The notes beneath the pieces were generated by a model. That model had not been told where the DNA came from, made no database searches, and worked only from the letters and a program-made list of their open reading frames with translations. From Micavibrio sp. UBA6145 (GTDB lineage Bacteria > Pseudomonadota > Alphaproteobacteria > Micavibrionales > UBA1664): a stretch of DNA of 61,097 nucleotides. The stretch is from assembly GCA_002423205.1 (NCBI GenBank), contig DIUZ01000024.1, positions 56,735-117,831 on the forward strand, in the 5' to 3' direction. The first letter of the stretch is position 1. Each line of letters begins with the position of its first letter. The translations under genes and the position numbers were made by a program. Positions 26,897 through 35,744 of this stretch are shown here, one piece after another.

Positions 26897-27676
26897 ATGG
26901 CCGAATTTACCTTACCCCAGAATTCCAAAGTCACCGAAGGGCGCTTTTTCGAGGCGCCGGAAGACGCCAAGCGCGCGAAGAAATTCGTGGTCTACCGCTG
27001 GTCGCCTGAAAAGGGCGGCAACCCCAGCCGCGATACGTACGAGATCGATCTCGACGCCATCGGTCCGATGGTGCTGGACGCGCTGATCCATATTAAAAAC
27101 GATGTCGACGGTACGCTGACCTTCCGCCGGTCGTGCCGCGAAGGTATTTGCGGTTCGTGCGCGATGAATATCGACGGCACCAACACGCTGGCCTGTACCA
27201 AGCCGATCGCCGATGTTAAGGGCGACGTGAAAGTTTACCCACTGCCGCATATGCCGGTGGTCAAAGATCTTGTGCCTGATCTGTCGCATGTGTATGCGCA
27301 ACTGGCATCGATTGAACCGTATCTGAAGTCCGAGTCCCCCGCGCCGAGCCGCGAGCGTCTGCAATCGCCGGAAGAACAGGCGCTGATCGACGAAGCGTCG
27401 AGCTGCATCCTGTGCTTCTGCTGTTCCACCGCGTGCCCGTCCTACTGGTGGAACGGCGACCGTTTCCTTGGTCCCGCCATTCTGCTGATGGCGTATCGCT
27501 GGATTGCGGATACGCGCGACGAATCTACGGGTGAGCGACTGGACCAGCTGGAAGACCCGTTCCGCCTGTACCGTTGCCACACCATCATGAACTGCACCCG
27601 TACCTGCCCGAAAGGCCTGAATCCGGCCAAGGCAATTGCAGAAATCAAGAAGTTGATGGTCGCGCGAACCGCGTAA
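26897..27676 (+). CDS. sdhB: Succinate dehydrogenase iron-sulfur subunit
   Basis: 259 aa from the ATG at 26897 (an in-frame start at 26861 lies inside the promoter). Carries three Fe-S clusters between SdhA flavin and the quinone site. [2Fe-2S] motif CREGICGSCAMN with a later C in LACTKP; [4Fe-4S]/[3Fe-4S] ligands in SCILCFCCSTACP and CHTIMNCTRTCPKGLNP. Full length. It is separated from sdhCDA by an unknown gene, a reverse-strand gene and murQ. Confidence 0.97.
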   Translation: MAEFTLPQNSKVTEGRFFEAPEDAKRAKKFVVYRWSPEKGGNPSRDTYEIDLDAIGPMVLDALIHIKNDVDGTLTFRRSCREGICGSCAMNIDGTNTLACTKPIADVKGDVKVYPLPHMPVVKDLVPDLSHVYAQLASIEPYLKSESPAPSRERLQSPEEQALIDEASSCILCFCCSTACPSYWWNGDRFLGPAILLMAYRWIADTRDESTGERLDQLEDPFRLYRCHTIMNCTRTCPKGLNPAKAIAEIKKLMVARTA

Positions 27677-27731
27677 AACCGGCATTTTCCGTAAATTTGA
27701 CAGGTTTGAATGCACGGCATTAGGTTGTCGC

Positions 27732-28388
27732 ATGCTTTCCCTGCTGAAACCGTCTGAAACGTCTTTGCTGAGCCGTCTGGATTCCGCCCAGACGCTGGGC
27801 GATGTTTATGCGCTGCCGTTTCCGCATGTGATCGGACGGCTGAGCAACGTTGCGCATTTTGCGTCGCTTGCGACCAAATCGCCGCGTATTCAGGGGCGTC
27901 TTGAAGATCAGTCCATTTCGTGGAGCTCGCCCGTGCCGGCGCAGGCGTGTGAAGCAACGTCGCTGATCGAGCGATTTGAACACAGTGCTGTCCAAAAAGA
28001 CGGCCAGCGCTGGGATCTTGATATGACGGTGGCGCATGCGGATGCGTATACCGGTGTCATCACAAGCGTTCATATGGATGGTGCGCATATGCCGAAAATG
28101 CGCGTTTACATTGCGGCCAGCGACCAGCCAACCTGGGTCGTGCCGCATAGCGCGGTGACGCATATCCTGACGCAGCACGCGCCGCATGTTCTGGAACAAC
28201 GCGTGGATGGTGATTTTCTGCAGGACCTGACATTTGCCGCAGTTAACTTTGAGCGCCAGTTCCGTATGGCGGCACGCCGCGTGCCGGCCAATGCCGTGAC
28301 GCTTATGACGGGGATCAGTTTCCACTTCCGCGATACCAATGTGCGGCCCAACCGGACATTTTTACGGGTCCGGGGCTATCAGCCCTGA
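27732..28388 (+). CDS. Hypothetical cytoplasmic protein
   Basis: 218 aa, not recognised. No signal peptide or membrane span. The N-terminal part is helical (SETSLLSRLDSAQTLGD) and the middle mixes strands with His- and Met-containing segments (TVAHADAYTGVITSVHMDG). The C-terminal part is basic (RQFRMAARRVP, RPNRTFLRVRGY). Its size and mixed fold would suit a PAS-like sensor, but I see no diagnostic motif. TTGACA at 27697-27702 with a 17-18 base spacer and a weak -10 just before the ATG suggests its own short-leader transcript. Confidence 0.65.
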   Translation: MLSLLKPSETSLLSRLDSAQTLGDVYALPFPHVIGRLSNVAHFASLATKSPRIQGRLEDQSISWSSPVPAQACEATSLIERFEHSAVQKDGQRWDLDMTVAHADAYTGVITSVHMDGAHMPKMRVYIAASDQPTWVVPHSAVTHILTQHAPHVLEQRVDGDFLQDLTFAAVNFERQFRMAARRVPANAVTLMTGISFHFRDTNVRPNRTFLRVRGYQP

Positions 28389-28433
28389 TAAAAGGCCGTT
28401 GTGGCCGGTTTCATGCCCTATATGATGGGTTGC

Positions 28434-29702
28434 ATGAATAAAAAGACACTCTTTGCATGGGCGGCGTTTGACTGGGCCAATTCGGCCATCAACACCATTG
28501 TCTTTACCTTTATCTTTTCCATCTATTTTGCACGATCCGTTTACGGCGACGAGGTGCAGGGATCGGCCGCGTGGGCCTTCGCGCAAGGGTGCGCGGGCGT
28601 GGCGATTGCCATTCTGGCACCCATCGTGGGGTCGGCGGTTGATTATTACGGCCCGCGCAAGCGCAGCCTGTTATTCTTTTCAGCCATCTGCATTCTGGCA
28701 TCCGGTTTTCTGTTTTTTGTGCAGCCCGATCCGTCGTTCATCATGCCCGCGCTGATCATCGGCGCGGCGATGACGATTTCTTTTGAACTGGTCCAGAATA
28801 TTTACGGGTCGACCCTGCCTCTGATCGCACCGCCGGACAAAATCGGTTTCATTTCCGGCATCGGCTGGGGGGCTGGTTATATCGGCAGCATCCTGTCGCT
28901 GGGTATTGCGCTGTTCGCTTTCATTGGGCTGGGCGATGCGGGCGGTCTGCTGGGCATTCCCAAAGACAATGCGCTGCATGTGCGTGCAACCATGTTGCTG
29001 GCGGCGGGGTGGTTTGCGCTGTTCGCGATACCGTTTTTCCTGTGGTGCCCGGATGCGAAACCCACGGGTAACAGCTTGGGGCAGAGCGTGCATATGGGCC
29101 TGCGTGAACTTAAAAACACAATCAGGCATGCGTGGCGTCTGCCGCAGCTTGTGAAATTTCTGGTGGCTGCCGCCATTTATCGTGACGGTCTTGTGACGCT
29201 GTTTTCCATCGGCGGTCTTTACGCTGCCGGCACGCTTGGGATGAGTGCGTCCGAGGTCATCATCTTTGCCATCGCCATTAATCTGGCGGCGGGGCTTGGC
29301 GCATGGATGTTCGCGTTTTTCGATGATCATATCGGATCGAAGACCACGATCATGGTGTCGCTGGTCGCGCTGGTGATTCTTGGTGCAGCCGTGATTGCGA
29401 CGGATGATAAATTCGTGTTCATTGCGCTTGCCTGTGCGCTTGGTCTTTTCATCGGGCCGGTGCAGGCGGCCAGTCGTGCGCTTCTGGTGCGGTTGTCGCC
29501 ACCGGAACATATCGGTGCTTTCTTCGGCCTGTATGCGCTGACCGGCAAGTCGGTCGCGTTCATGGGGCCGTTCGCGTTTGCGGCGCTAACGCATGCGTTT
29601 TCATCGCAGCGTATCGGCATGATCAGCATACTCGGCTTCTGGGCTGTTGGTTTGGTCGTGATGTATTTTGTTGAGACCAGAAAGGTTGATATACGCGTAT
29701 GA
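28434..29702 (+). CDS. MFS transporter of the UMF1 / Atg22-like family
   Basis: 422 aa from the ATG at 28434; a GTG at 28401 would add 11 residues before the opening MNKKTLFAWAAFDWANSA, which is the family's start motif. Twelve membrane segments. Other marks: SAVDYYGPRKR in the first loop, GFISGIGWGAGYIGS, and RALLVRLSPPEHIGAFFGL. Related to vacuolar amino-acid effluxers; bacterial substrates are mostly unknown. Overlaps the amidase gene by 4 bases (ATGA), and so may move a muropeptide or amino acid product. Confidence 0.88.
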   Translation: MNKKTLFAWAAFDWANSAINTIVFTFIFSIYFARSVYGDEVQGSAAWAFAQGCAGVAIAILAPIVGSAVDYYGPRKRSLLFFSAICILASGFLFFVQPDPSFIMPALIIGAAMTISFELVQNIYGSTLPLIAPPDKIGFISGIGWGAGYIGSILSLGIALFAFIGLGDAGGLLGIPKDNALHVRATMLLAAGWFALFAIPFFLWCPDAKPTGNSLGQSVHMGLRELKNTIRHAWRLPQLVKFLVAAAIYRDGLVTLFSIGGLYAAGTLGMSASEVIIFAIAINLAAGLGAWMFAFFDDHIGSKTTIMVSLVALVILGAAVIATDDKFVFIALACALGLFIGPVQAASRALLVRLSPPEHIGAFFGLYALTGKSVAFMGPFAFAALTHAFSSQRIGMISILGFWAVGLVVMYFVETRKVDIRV

Positions 29703-30424
29703 GCGAGAGCTTTCCCCTCATTAGCCATCCGTCGCCGAATTTCGATGCGCGTCCCGCCGGCATCGTGATCGACACGATCATCATCCATTATACCGGCATG
29801 GAAAGCGCGGAAGATGCGCTGGTGCGCCTGTGTGATGACAGCGCGGAGGCGCGGGAGCGTGGCCGGGTCAGCGCGCATTACATGATTTATGAAGACGGTC
29901 GCATTGTCGTGCTGGTCGACGAAGCCATGCGGGCATGGCATGCGGGCGAGTCGTCCTTTCGTGATAAAAAGAATTTGAATGCGAATTCCATCGGTATCGA
30001 GCTGGTCAATTGCGGGCATTACATCGGCTATACGGAATTTCCGCGTGCGCAGATGGATGCGCTGGTGCAGGTCTGCAAAGGCATATGCGCGCGTCACCCG
30101 ATTGTGCCGCGTCTTGTGCTGGCGCATAGCGATATCGCGCCGGCGCGTAAAATCGACCCGGGTGAGAAGTTTGATTGGAAATTCCTGGCGCGGGCAGGGG
30201 TGGGGCTGTGGCCGGAACCAGAGCCCAAAGACTATGCCAGTGCGCAAGTGTTCCTGTCGTCGCCCTCAAGCATGCGCGGGGCGCTGGTCAAATTTGGATA
30301 CGACCCGGATGTCACTATCGAATTGATGTGCAAGGCATTTAACCGCCATTTCAGTCGCAATGCCGATGATGAGCTGAGCCTTGAAGGTGCGGCGCGTCTG
30401 GCATGGCTGAACCGCCAACCTTGA
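29699..30424 (+). CDS. N-acetylmuramoyl-L-alanine amidase, AmpD type
   Basis: 241 aa. Cleaves the bond between MurNAc (or anhydro-MurNAc) and L-Ala. Amidase_2 fold with zinc ligands His30 (IIIHYTG), a second His in the AWHAGES region or nearby, and HSDIAPARKIDPG in the C-terminal catalytic loop. The last ~70 residues resemble a small peptidoglycan-binding helical domain (RGALVKFGYDP, CKAFNRHF). No signal peptide, so a cytoplasmic recycling role like AmpD is favoured. Translationally coupled to the UMF1 transporter. Its stop codon overlaps the -35 box of rnpB. Confidence 0.92.
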   Translation: MSESFPLISHPSPNFDARPAGIVIDTIIIHYTGMESAEDALVRLCDDSAEARERGRVSAHYMIYEDGRIVVLVDEAMRAWHAGESSFRDKKNLNANSIGIELVNCGHYIGYTEFPRAQMDALVQVCKGICARHPIVPRLVLAHSDIAPARKIDPGEKFDWKFLARAGVGLWPEPEPKDYASAQVFLSSPSSMRGALVKFGYDPDVTIELMCKAFNRHFSRNADDELSLEGAARLAWLNRQP

Positions 30425-30450
30425 AAAACACCGGCCGTTAAGGCTATATA
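30421..30450 (+). promoter_or_regulatory. Promoter of rnpB
   Basis: TTGAAA (30421-30426), 18-base spacer, TATATA (30445-30450), about 8 bases before the expected RNA 5' end. The -35 overlaps the amidase stop codon. Confidence 0.7.
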
Positions 30451-30458
30451 CCCGCTAA

Positions 30459-30830
<372 letters not shown>

Positions 30831-30950
30831 TTTTTTATGTCCCTCAGACGCCGGGCGGTTTCTTGCAGAAACCTTGGCTTCGCTCACATAAGTTCGCGGA
30901 CCGCTTGCGGCCAGTCGCTTTGCTCCGGCTATTTGTTTACGAGACAAAGC

Positions 30951-30980
30951 AAAACCGGGGCTTTTTCAAGCCCCGGTTTT
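30951..30980. terminator. Bidirectional terminator between rnpB and the small-gene pair
   Basis: Perfect 13-bp stem AAAACCGGGGCTT / AAGCCCCGGTTTT with TTTC loop, flanked by A-rich and T-rich sequence. It probably ends transcription of the minus-strand 80-codon gene, about 80 bases after its stop, and catches read-through of rnpB. Confidence 0.85.
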
Positions 30981-31056
30981 TTGTGTGAACCCACTCGCTG
31001 CTTTTTCTTTTTCTTCTTTTTGTTTTTCTTGTTTTTTTTGTCAGCTTTTAGTGGCT

Positions 31057-31299
31057 TTATTTTTGCTTACTGAAGACGCTGGTGTTGTAACGTTTTTGCG
31101 TCATTTCATTTTGCTGGAGCATTTGTTTGAGCTCGTCCGCAGCCGCACACAAATGCATACCGGTTTTGTGCCATTCAAAATTTTTGCACATCATGCTTAG
31201 TGAAAAAAGATACTCGGACATTATGTGCGCGGTATGAATTCGCGAACGTTCGTCCTGCTGGTCCGCGGCGTCAACCGCGGCCATCATATGCTGTTCCAT
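31057..31299 (-). CDS. Small hypothetical protein, 80 aa
   Basis: No family recognised. Met/Gln-rich and helical: MMAAVDAADQQDE, HIMSEYLFSLSMMCKNFEW, CAAADELKQMLQQNEM. Two cysteines, no signal. The strong ribosome binding site AGGGGGGA five bases before the ATG supports it as a real gene. Downstream on the same strand lies a run of AAA/AAG codons in a shifted frame (31000-31050), described under findings. Confidence 0.6.
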   Translation of the reverse strand: MEQHMMAAVDAADQQDERSRIHTAHIMSEYLFSLSMMCKNFEWHKTGMHLCAAADELKQMLQQNEMTQKRYNTSVFSKQK

Positions 31300-31343
31300 T
31301 ATTCCCCCCTAATACAACAGTGTTTGATACTTTGTTTTTTTAA

Positions 31344-31559
31344 TTAAAGAATGAAGCTCCCCAGGACACGGACCGGCGGTCTTGCGTTAACCGCAAAGTT
31401 ACGGCGCATCGAGAAGTGACCAGATTGGGCTGCCTGCTCGGCAATCATGCGGTTGAAGGTGCGGTTATTACCGAACCAGTCCTGCACCATCGCGTAGGCG
31501 AGCGAGGCGACAAACAAAATCAGGCTCACAGCCAAAACGATACCCAGTCCAGTCATCAT
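31344..31559 (-). CDS. Small single-span membrane protein, 71 aa
   Basis: One N-terminal membrane segment (about residues 4-26, GIVLAVSLILFVASLAYAM) followed by a short basic domain with NRTFNRMIAEQAAQ and RNFAVNARPPVRVLG. No family recognised. AGGGAGAATAAAC before the ATG is a good ribosome binding site; the second Met codon is also possible. On the minus strand, upstream of the 80-codon gene, facing away from mraZ. Confidence 0.6.
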   Translation of the reverse strand: MMTGLGIVLAVSLILFVASLAYAMVQDWFGNNRTFNRMIAEQAAQSGHFSMRRNFAVNARPPVRVLGSFIL

Positions 31560-31964
31560 GTTTATTCTCCCTGTTCGGCCCTTTTTTATTTCCCAGTAAC
31601 GTCGGACCGTGATCTGACTATGCCATCGTGATTATGTAAACGCAACAAAAAAGTGAACAATATCAATGGTTTATAAAAGCTGAATTTAAAGTTGGGTTTT
31701 TATAAAGTATTTACATAATTCCAGAATACTGCGGTGTTCCAAGGGGTGTTTTGGGCATTTTTTGGGTTTTGACAAACGCTTTTGCGGGCAATGGCCGGGG
31801 CAAAATTGTGTGAAATTTCAGAGTTTTGGCACTCTGTTTCGATTGACCGCCCATGCTTTCCCATGATATCCCATATAGGAGGGTTGCTGATGATACCGGT
31901 TGTCTCGAACCGGCTGATTTTCAAAGCCTTTTTGGGGTTCTTCTTTTTCGGGTTTCCACGCCAT
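31560..31964 (+). promoter_or_regulatory. Control region upstream of mraZ
   Basis: 405 bases without a credible gene. It holds three spaced boxes of the MraZ type (listed separately), an extra TTGGGT at 31692-31697, a TTGACA at 31769-31774 without a clear -10, and TTGACC at 31843-31848 with GATATC 16 bases on. The transcript start of the division cluster must be here. An in-frame extension upstream of mraZ from 31782 exists but has no conserved residues, so I treat it as leader. Confidence 0.55.
31742..31767 (+). promoter_or_regulatory. Probable MraZ operator (three GGG boxes)
   Basis: AGGGG at 31742, TGGGC at 31752 and TGGGT at 31763, a spacing of 10 and 11 bases, one helical turn each. MraZ octamers in E. 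coli bind three TGGGN boxes with a 10-base period just before mraZ. A TTGACA lies 2 bases after the third box, so binding would cover the -35. Confidence 0.55.
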
Positions 31965-32417
31965 ATGGGGTTGTTTCTATCAACCACGGTCAACCGTATT
32001 GATGCCAAGGGTCGGGTTTCGATTCCGGGGCCGTTCCGTTCTGCGCTGGCGGATCATGTCTTTGCGGGCGTCATCCTGATGAAATCGCCGGTGCATGCGT
32101 GCCTTGAAGGGTTCGCGCCTGCGATGATGGATGATATCGCCGCGCGCCTGAACCAGTTTGCGTTGTTTTCAAGTGAGCAGGATGACCTGGCCGCCGCCAC
32201 GCTGGCTGAATGCGTGAAGATCGGTTTCGACACCGAAGGGCGCATCGTGCTGCCGGGCGAATTCGCGAAATACGCGGGCCTGAAAGATGATGTCGCCTTT
32301 GTCGGTCTTGGCAACAAATTCCAGATGTGGACACCGTCCGCGTGGGACAAGCGCCGCGCTGAAGCGCAGAAGGCCGTCCGCGACAAGGGCCTGACTTTGC
32401 CCAAGGTGGCCGAATGA
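31965..32417 (+). CDS. mraZ: Transcriptional regulator MraZ
   Basis: 150 aa from the ATG at 31965, the start of the conserved MGLFLSTTVNRIDAKGRVSIP. Two AbrB-like halves with the DxxxR motifs DAKGR and DTEGR. It binds repeats upstream of its own gene and represses the division cluster in E. coli. First gene of dcw; overlaps rsmH by 4 bases. Confidence 0.95.
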   Translation: MGLFLSTTVNRIDAKGRVSIPGPFRSALADHVFAGVILMKSPVHACLEGFAPAMMDDIAARLNQFALFSSEQDDLAAATLAECVKIGFDTEGRIVLPGEFAKYAGLKDDVAFVGLGNKFQMWTPSAWDKRRAEAQKAVRDKGLTLPKVAE

Positions 32418-33349
32418 CACAGGCGCCCGCGCATATTCCCGTGATGCTGGCGGAAGTGCTTGAGGCGCTGTCACCCGCGGATGGTCAGACCTATATCGAC
32501 GGCACATTCGGGGCGGGCGGTTATACCAAGGCCATTCTGGATGCGGCCAATTGCAAAGTCATCGGCATCGACCGGGACGAAACCGCCATCGCCCGTGCAC
32601 CGGACAATGCGCGCCTGACCATGGTGCATGGCGCTTTCGGCGATGTAGAAGGTCATCTCAAGGGGCTGGATATCGATGGCGTCGACGGGTTTGTGCTGGA
32701 CCTTGGTGTCTCGTCCATGCAGATCGACGATGGTGCGCGTGGTTTTTCATTCAACAAAAACGGCCCGCTTGATATGCGCATGGATCGTAGCAGCGGCCAG
32801 TCAGCCTATGATCTGGTCAACACATGGCCGGAAAAAGAACTGGCGGATATTATCTGGAAGTACGGCGAGGAGCGCCATTCACGCAAAATCGCATCGGCCA
32901 TTATCAAGGCCCGCGCCGAAAAACCGATTGAAACCACGCTGGTGCTGGCAGACATCGTCGCCAAGGCGTTGCCCAAATCATTCAAGAAATATGCACTTCA
33001 TCCCGCGACCCGGACCTTTCAGGCTCTGCGCATAGTGGTGAATGGTGAACTGGATCAGCTGGAAAGCGCATTGAATGCGTCTTTGAATATTTTGAAAGAG
33101 GGCGGGCGTCTTGTGGTCGTGTCGTTCCACAGCCTTGAAGATTCCATCGTCAAAGCGTTCCTGCGTGATCATGGCGCGGTGCAGGGCGGTTCGCGCTATG
33201 CGCCGGAAGTCGTAACACGCCCCGTGCTGTTTACCCAGCCTGTTAAAAAATCAGTCGCCGCAAGCGACAATGAGTCCCGTTTAAACCCCCGCGCACGCTC
33301 AGCCAAATTACGCTGGGCCGTGCGCACGTCTGAAAGGATTGCTGCATGA
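32414..33349 (+). CDS. rsmH: 16S rRNA m4C1402 methyltransferase RsmH (MraW)
   Basis: 311 aa. SAM-dependent N4-methylation of C1402. Opens with HIPVMLAEVLEAL, SAM loop DGTFGAGGYTKAIL, and has DLGVSSMQIDDGARGFSF, RTFQALRIVVNGEL and VVVSFHSLEDSIVK, all diagnostic. ATGA overlaps with both mraZ and ftsL. Confidence 0.97.
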   Translation: MTQAPAHIPVMLAEVLEALSPADGQTYIDGTFGAGGYTKAILDAANCKVIGIDRDETAIARAPDNARLTMVHGAFGDVEGHLKGLDIDGVDGFVLDLGVSSMQIDDGARGFSFNKNGPLDMRMDRSSGQSAYDLVNTWPEKELADIIWKYGEERHSRKIASAIIKARAEKPIETTLVLADIVAKALPKSFKKYALHPATRTFQALRIVVNGELDQLESALNASLNILKEGGRLVVVSFHSLEDSIVKAFLRDHGAVQGGSRYAPEVVTRPVLFTQPVKKSVAASDNESRLNPRARSAKLRWAVRTSERIAA

Positions 33350-34008
33350 GCCGCTCACGTTCGTTCCGTATGTCACCGTGGCCGATTATTCTGCCCGTCT
33401 GTGCCGTTGCCATGGCCATTGCCGTTTTTGCGGTCACGCAAAATGTACAGCACCGCGAAGCGCGGGTAACCGAACTCAACCGTGCGCTTTTGTCCGAGCA
33501 GCAGACCTTGCGTGTTCTGGACGCAGAATGGGCCTATCTGACCCGTCCGCAGCGTCTTGAAGAATTGCTGGCGGTAAAACAGGACATTGCCCCGCCGCCC
33601 TTGCCGACCCCGGTTACGAATGTCGCAACGGTGGAGCCAGAGGCACCTATTGTTGTTGCGGAAGCTGCCGTACAACCGCAAGCGCCGGTTGATGTCATGC
33701 CTGAAAAAGATCCGGCACCTGTTGCGGTCATTGATACGCCGAACACGATTGAGATTGAGCCTGCCGCTGGCCATATGGCGTCTGCCAAGGCCAGGGCCGT
33801 CAAGGCGGATGCCGCCAAAAAAGTATCTGCGCCTGTAAAGAAGACCGCGTATAAACCCGCCAGCACCCATATCAAGAAAGCCAGTGCCGTATCCATGAAC
33901 GACGCATGGCCGATTGCGAAGAAAACGGTTACGCCGCAGCCGCATACCCGCACAGCCGCATCGGCATTACCGGTACGCGCGGGCGTTGCACGTCCGATTG
34001 TGGAATAA
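33346..34008 (+). CDS. ftsL: Cell division protein FtsL with long C-terminal tail
   Basis: 220 aa, about twice the usual length. A short basic cytoplasmic N-terminus, one membrane segment (about residues 13-31), and a coiled coil with EARVTELNRALLSEQQTLRVLDAEWAYL, then TRPQRLEELLA, the FtsL signature. After residue ~85 the protein continues as a Pro/Ala/Val/Lys-rich tail of about 135 residues with no fold visible. FtsL forms the FtsQLB complex that activates FtsWI. Position between rsmH and ftsI confirms the name. Confidence 0.88.
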   Translation: MSRSRSFRMSPWPIILPVCAVAMAIAVFAVTQNVQHREARVTELNRALLSEQQTLRVLDAEWAYLTRPQRLEELLAVKQDIAPPPLPTPVTNVATVEPEAPIVVAEAAVQPQAPVDVMPEKDPAPVAVIDTPNTIEIEPAAGHMASAKARAVKADAAKKVSAPVKKTAYKPASTHIKKASAVSMNDAWPIAKKTVTPQPHTRTAASALPVRAGVARPIVE

Positions 34009-34010
34009 GA

Positions 34011-35744
34011 ATGGGGCTTGGCGACACCATCAACGATCACGCATCGCAGATTGTCGGTGCGCGCGGGTCTGCCGTTGAAACGGCACGCGGTCGTCTGATG
34101 GTGATGGGCCTGATGTTTTTTCTGGCCTATGCGGGGATCGCCGCGCGTGTTGCGTATCTGTGCCTGTGGCAGGAAGGGGCGGAGCCCCGGTACGAGGCCA
34201 TGCATGGTGGTAATGCGTCGGCCGTGCTGGCGGCGGGACGTTCGGATATCACCGACCGCAACGGCGTTTTGCTGGCAACCACGCTGGAAACCATGTCGCT
34301 TTATGCGGACCCCAAGATGGTGCCGGATGCAAAGGTCGTGGCGGCTGACCTTAAAAAGATTTTCCCCGATATCAATGAGGCGGAGATTGTCCGCAAACTT
34401 TCCGGCAAATCACGTTTCATGTGGATGCGCCGCGGCCTGACGCCGAAGGAAATTGCCGCGGTCAACGTGCTTGGCCATCCGGGGCTGAATTTCCGGTCTG
34501 AATCACGCCGTTTTTATCCGCAGGAGTCGCTCACCGCCCATATCATCGGGTATACCGATGTTGACGGCGGCGGTCTGGCCGGTGTCGAGCGCAGCATGAA
34601 CGCGCAACTGGTCAAGGGCGGCAAGCCGGTGCAACTGACCATTGATGTGCGTTACCAGCATGCGCTGCGTCGTGAACTGGCCAGGGCCGTGCAGGAATTT
34701 ACCGCCAAGGGTGCGTCGGGTATAATTATCGACGTTAATTCCGGCGATATCCTCGCGGCGGTGTCACTGCCCGATTATGACCCGCAGGATCCGGCCAGGG
34801 CCAGCGACGATGCACGGTTCAACCGTTACGCGCTTGGCGTGTATGAAATGGGATCCACATTCAAGACGTTTGCGTTTGCGGTCCTGCTGGATCAGGTCAA
34901 CGGATCGTTCAACCAGAATTTCGATACCAGAAAGCCGATCAAGGCCGGACGTTTTTCGATTACAGATTATCACCCGGAAAACCGCGTGATGACCTTGCCT
35001 GAAGTATTCATGCTGTCGTCCAACATCGGCACCGCGCTTGTGGCGCAGGAAGTAGGTACGGATCGCATGAAAGCGTTTTACCAGCAGCTTGGTTTCTTTG
35101 CGCCGGTGCCGGGCGCGGATATTCCTGAGAAAGCGGCGCCGCTGGTGCCCAATCCGTGGCAACAGGTCAGCACACTGACCGCGTCGTATGGGCACGGTAT
35201 TGCCGTCACACCGCTGCACCTGATGCGGGCGTTTGCCGGTATCGTCAATGGCGGGGCATTGCCCATGCTTCATATCGTCAAGGGCCAGCACGATGAATTG
35301 CGCCCGCGTATCGTGTCGGAAGAAACGTCGCGCAAGATGCGCGAATTGCTGCGTCTCGTTGTCACGCATGGCACGGGGTCCAAGTCGAATATTCCGGGCG
35401 TTATGATGGCGGGAAAGACCGGAACGGCGGAAAAGAACGGTCCGGGCGGTTATATGCACAACAAGCTGGTGTCGTCCTTTATCGGGACATTTCCGGCGGA
35501 TAAGCCCAAATACGCCATTTTGATCTCGGTCGATGAGCCAAAGGGCAACAAGAAATCATATGGTTACGCGACCGCGGGCTGGGTTGCAGCCCCGGGCGTA
35601 GGGGCGGTGGCGCAGGCGATTATGAACCTGGACAACATGCCGGCGGCCGACCCGGAAAAAGATGCCATTTTCTCAGCCGATGTGGCGAGGTATATTCATA
35701 CCGAACCCAAAGCCACCCCGAAAACGGCCGCTTCTGAGCGATGA
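34011..35744 (+). CDS. ftsI: Peptidoglycan transpeptidase FtsI (PBP3)
   Basis: 577 aa from the ATG at 34011, two bases after the ftsL stop; a longer frame would run back into ftsL. One membrane anchor (about residues 29-52), a pedestal domain beginning GRSDITDRNGVLLATTL, and a transpeptidase domain with the active Ser282 in STFK, S336-S-N338, and KTGT at 469-472. Makes septal cross-links together with FtsW. ATGA overlap with murE. Confidence 0.96.
   Translation: MGLGDTINDHASQIVGARGSAVETARGRLMVMGLMFFLAYAGIAARVAYLCLWQEGAEPRYEAMHGGNASAVLAAGRSDITDRNGVLLATTLETMSLYADPKMVPDAKVVAADLKKIFPDINEAEIVRKLSGKSRFMWMRRGLTPKEIAAVNVLGHPGLNFRSESRRFYPQESLTAHIIGYTDVDGGGLAGVERSMNAQLVKGGKPVQLTIDVRYQHALRRELARAVQEFTAKGASGIIIDVNSGDILAAVSLPDYDPQDPARASDDARFNRYALGVYEMGSTFKTFAFAVLLDQVNGSFNQNFDTRKPIKAGRFSITDYHPENRVMTLPEVFMLSSNIGTALVAQEVGTDRMKAFYQQLGFFAPVPGADIPEKAAPLVPNPWQQVSTLTASYGHGIAVTPLHLMRAFAGIVNGGALPMLHIVKGQHDELRPRIVSEETSRKMRELLRLVVTHGTGSKSNIPGVMMAGKTGTAEKNGPGGYMHNKLVSSFIGTFPADKPKYAILISVDEPKGNKKSYGYATAGWVAAPGVGAVAQAIMNLDNMPAADPEKDAIFSADVARYIHTEPKATPKTAASER

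Noticed and set aside
30837..31073. 78-codon plus-strand frame after rnpB, with a Phe-rich end
   Set aside because: Runs through the terminator hairpin and a T-rich tract; the Phe run is just the complement of a Lys-codon-like A-rich tract.
31782..31964. In-frame upstream extension of mraZ
   Set aside because: MraZ proteins begin at the conserved MGLF...; the extension has no conserved residues and overlaps the control region.
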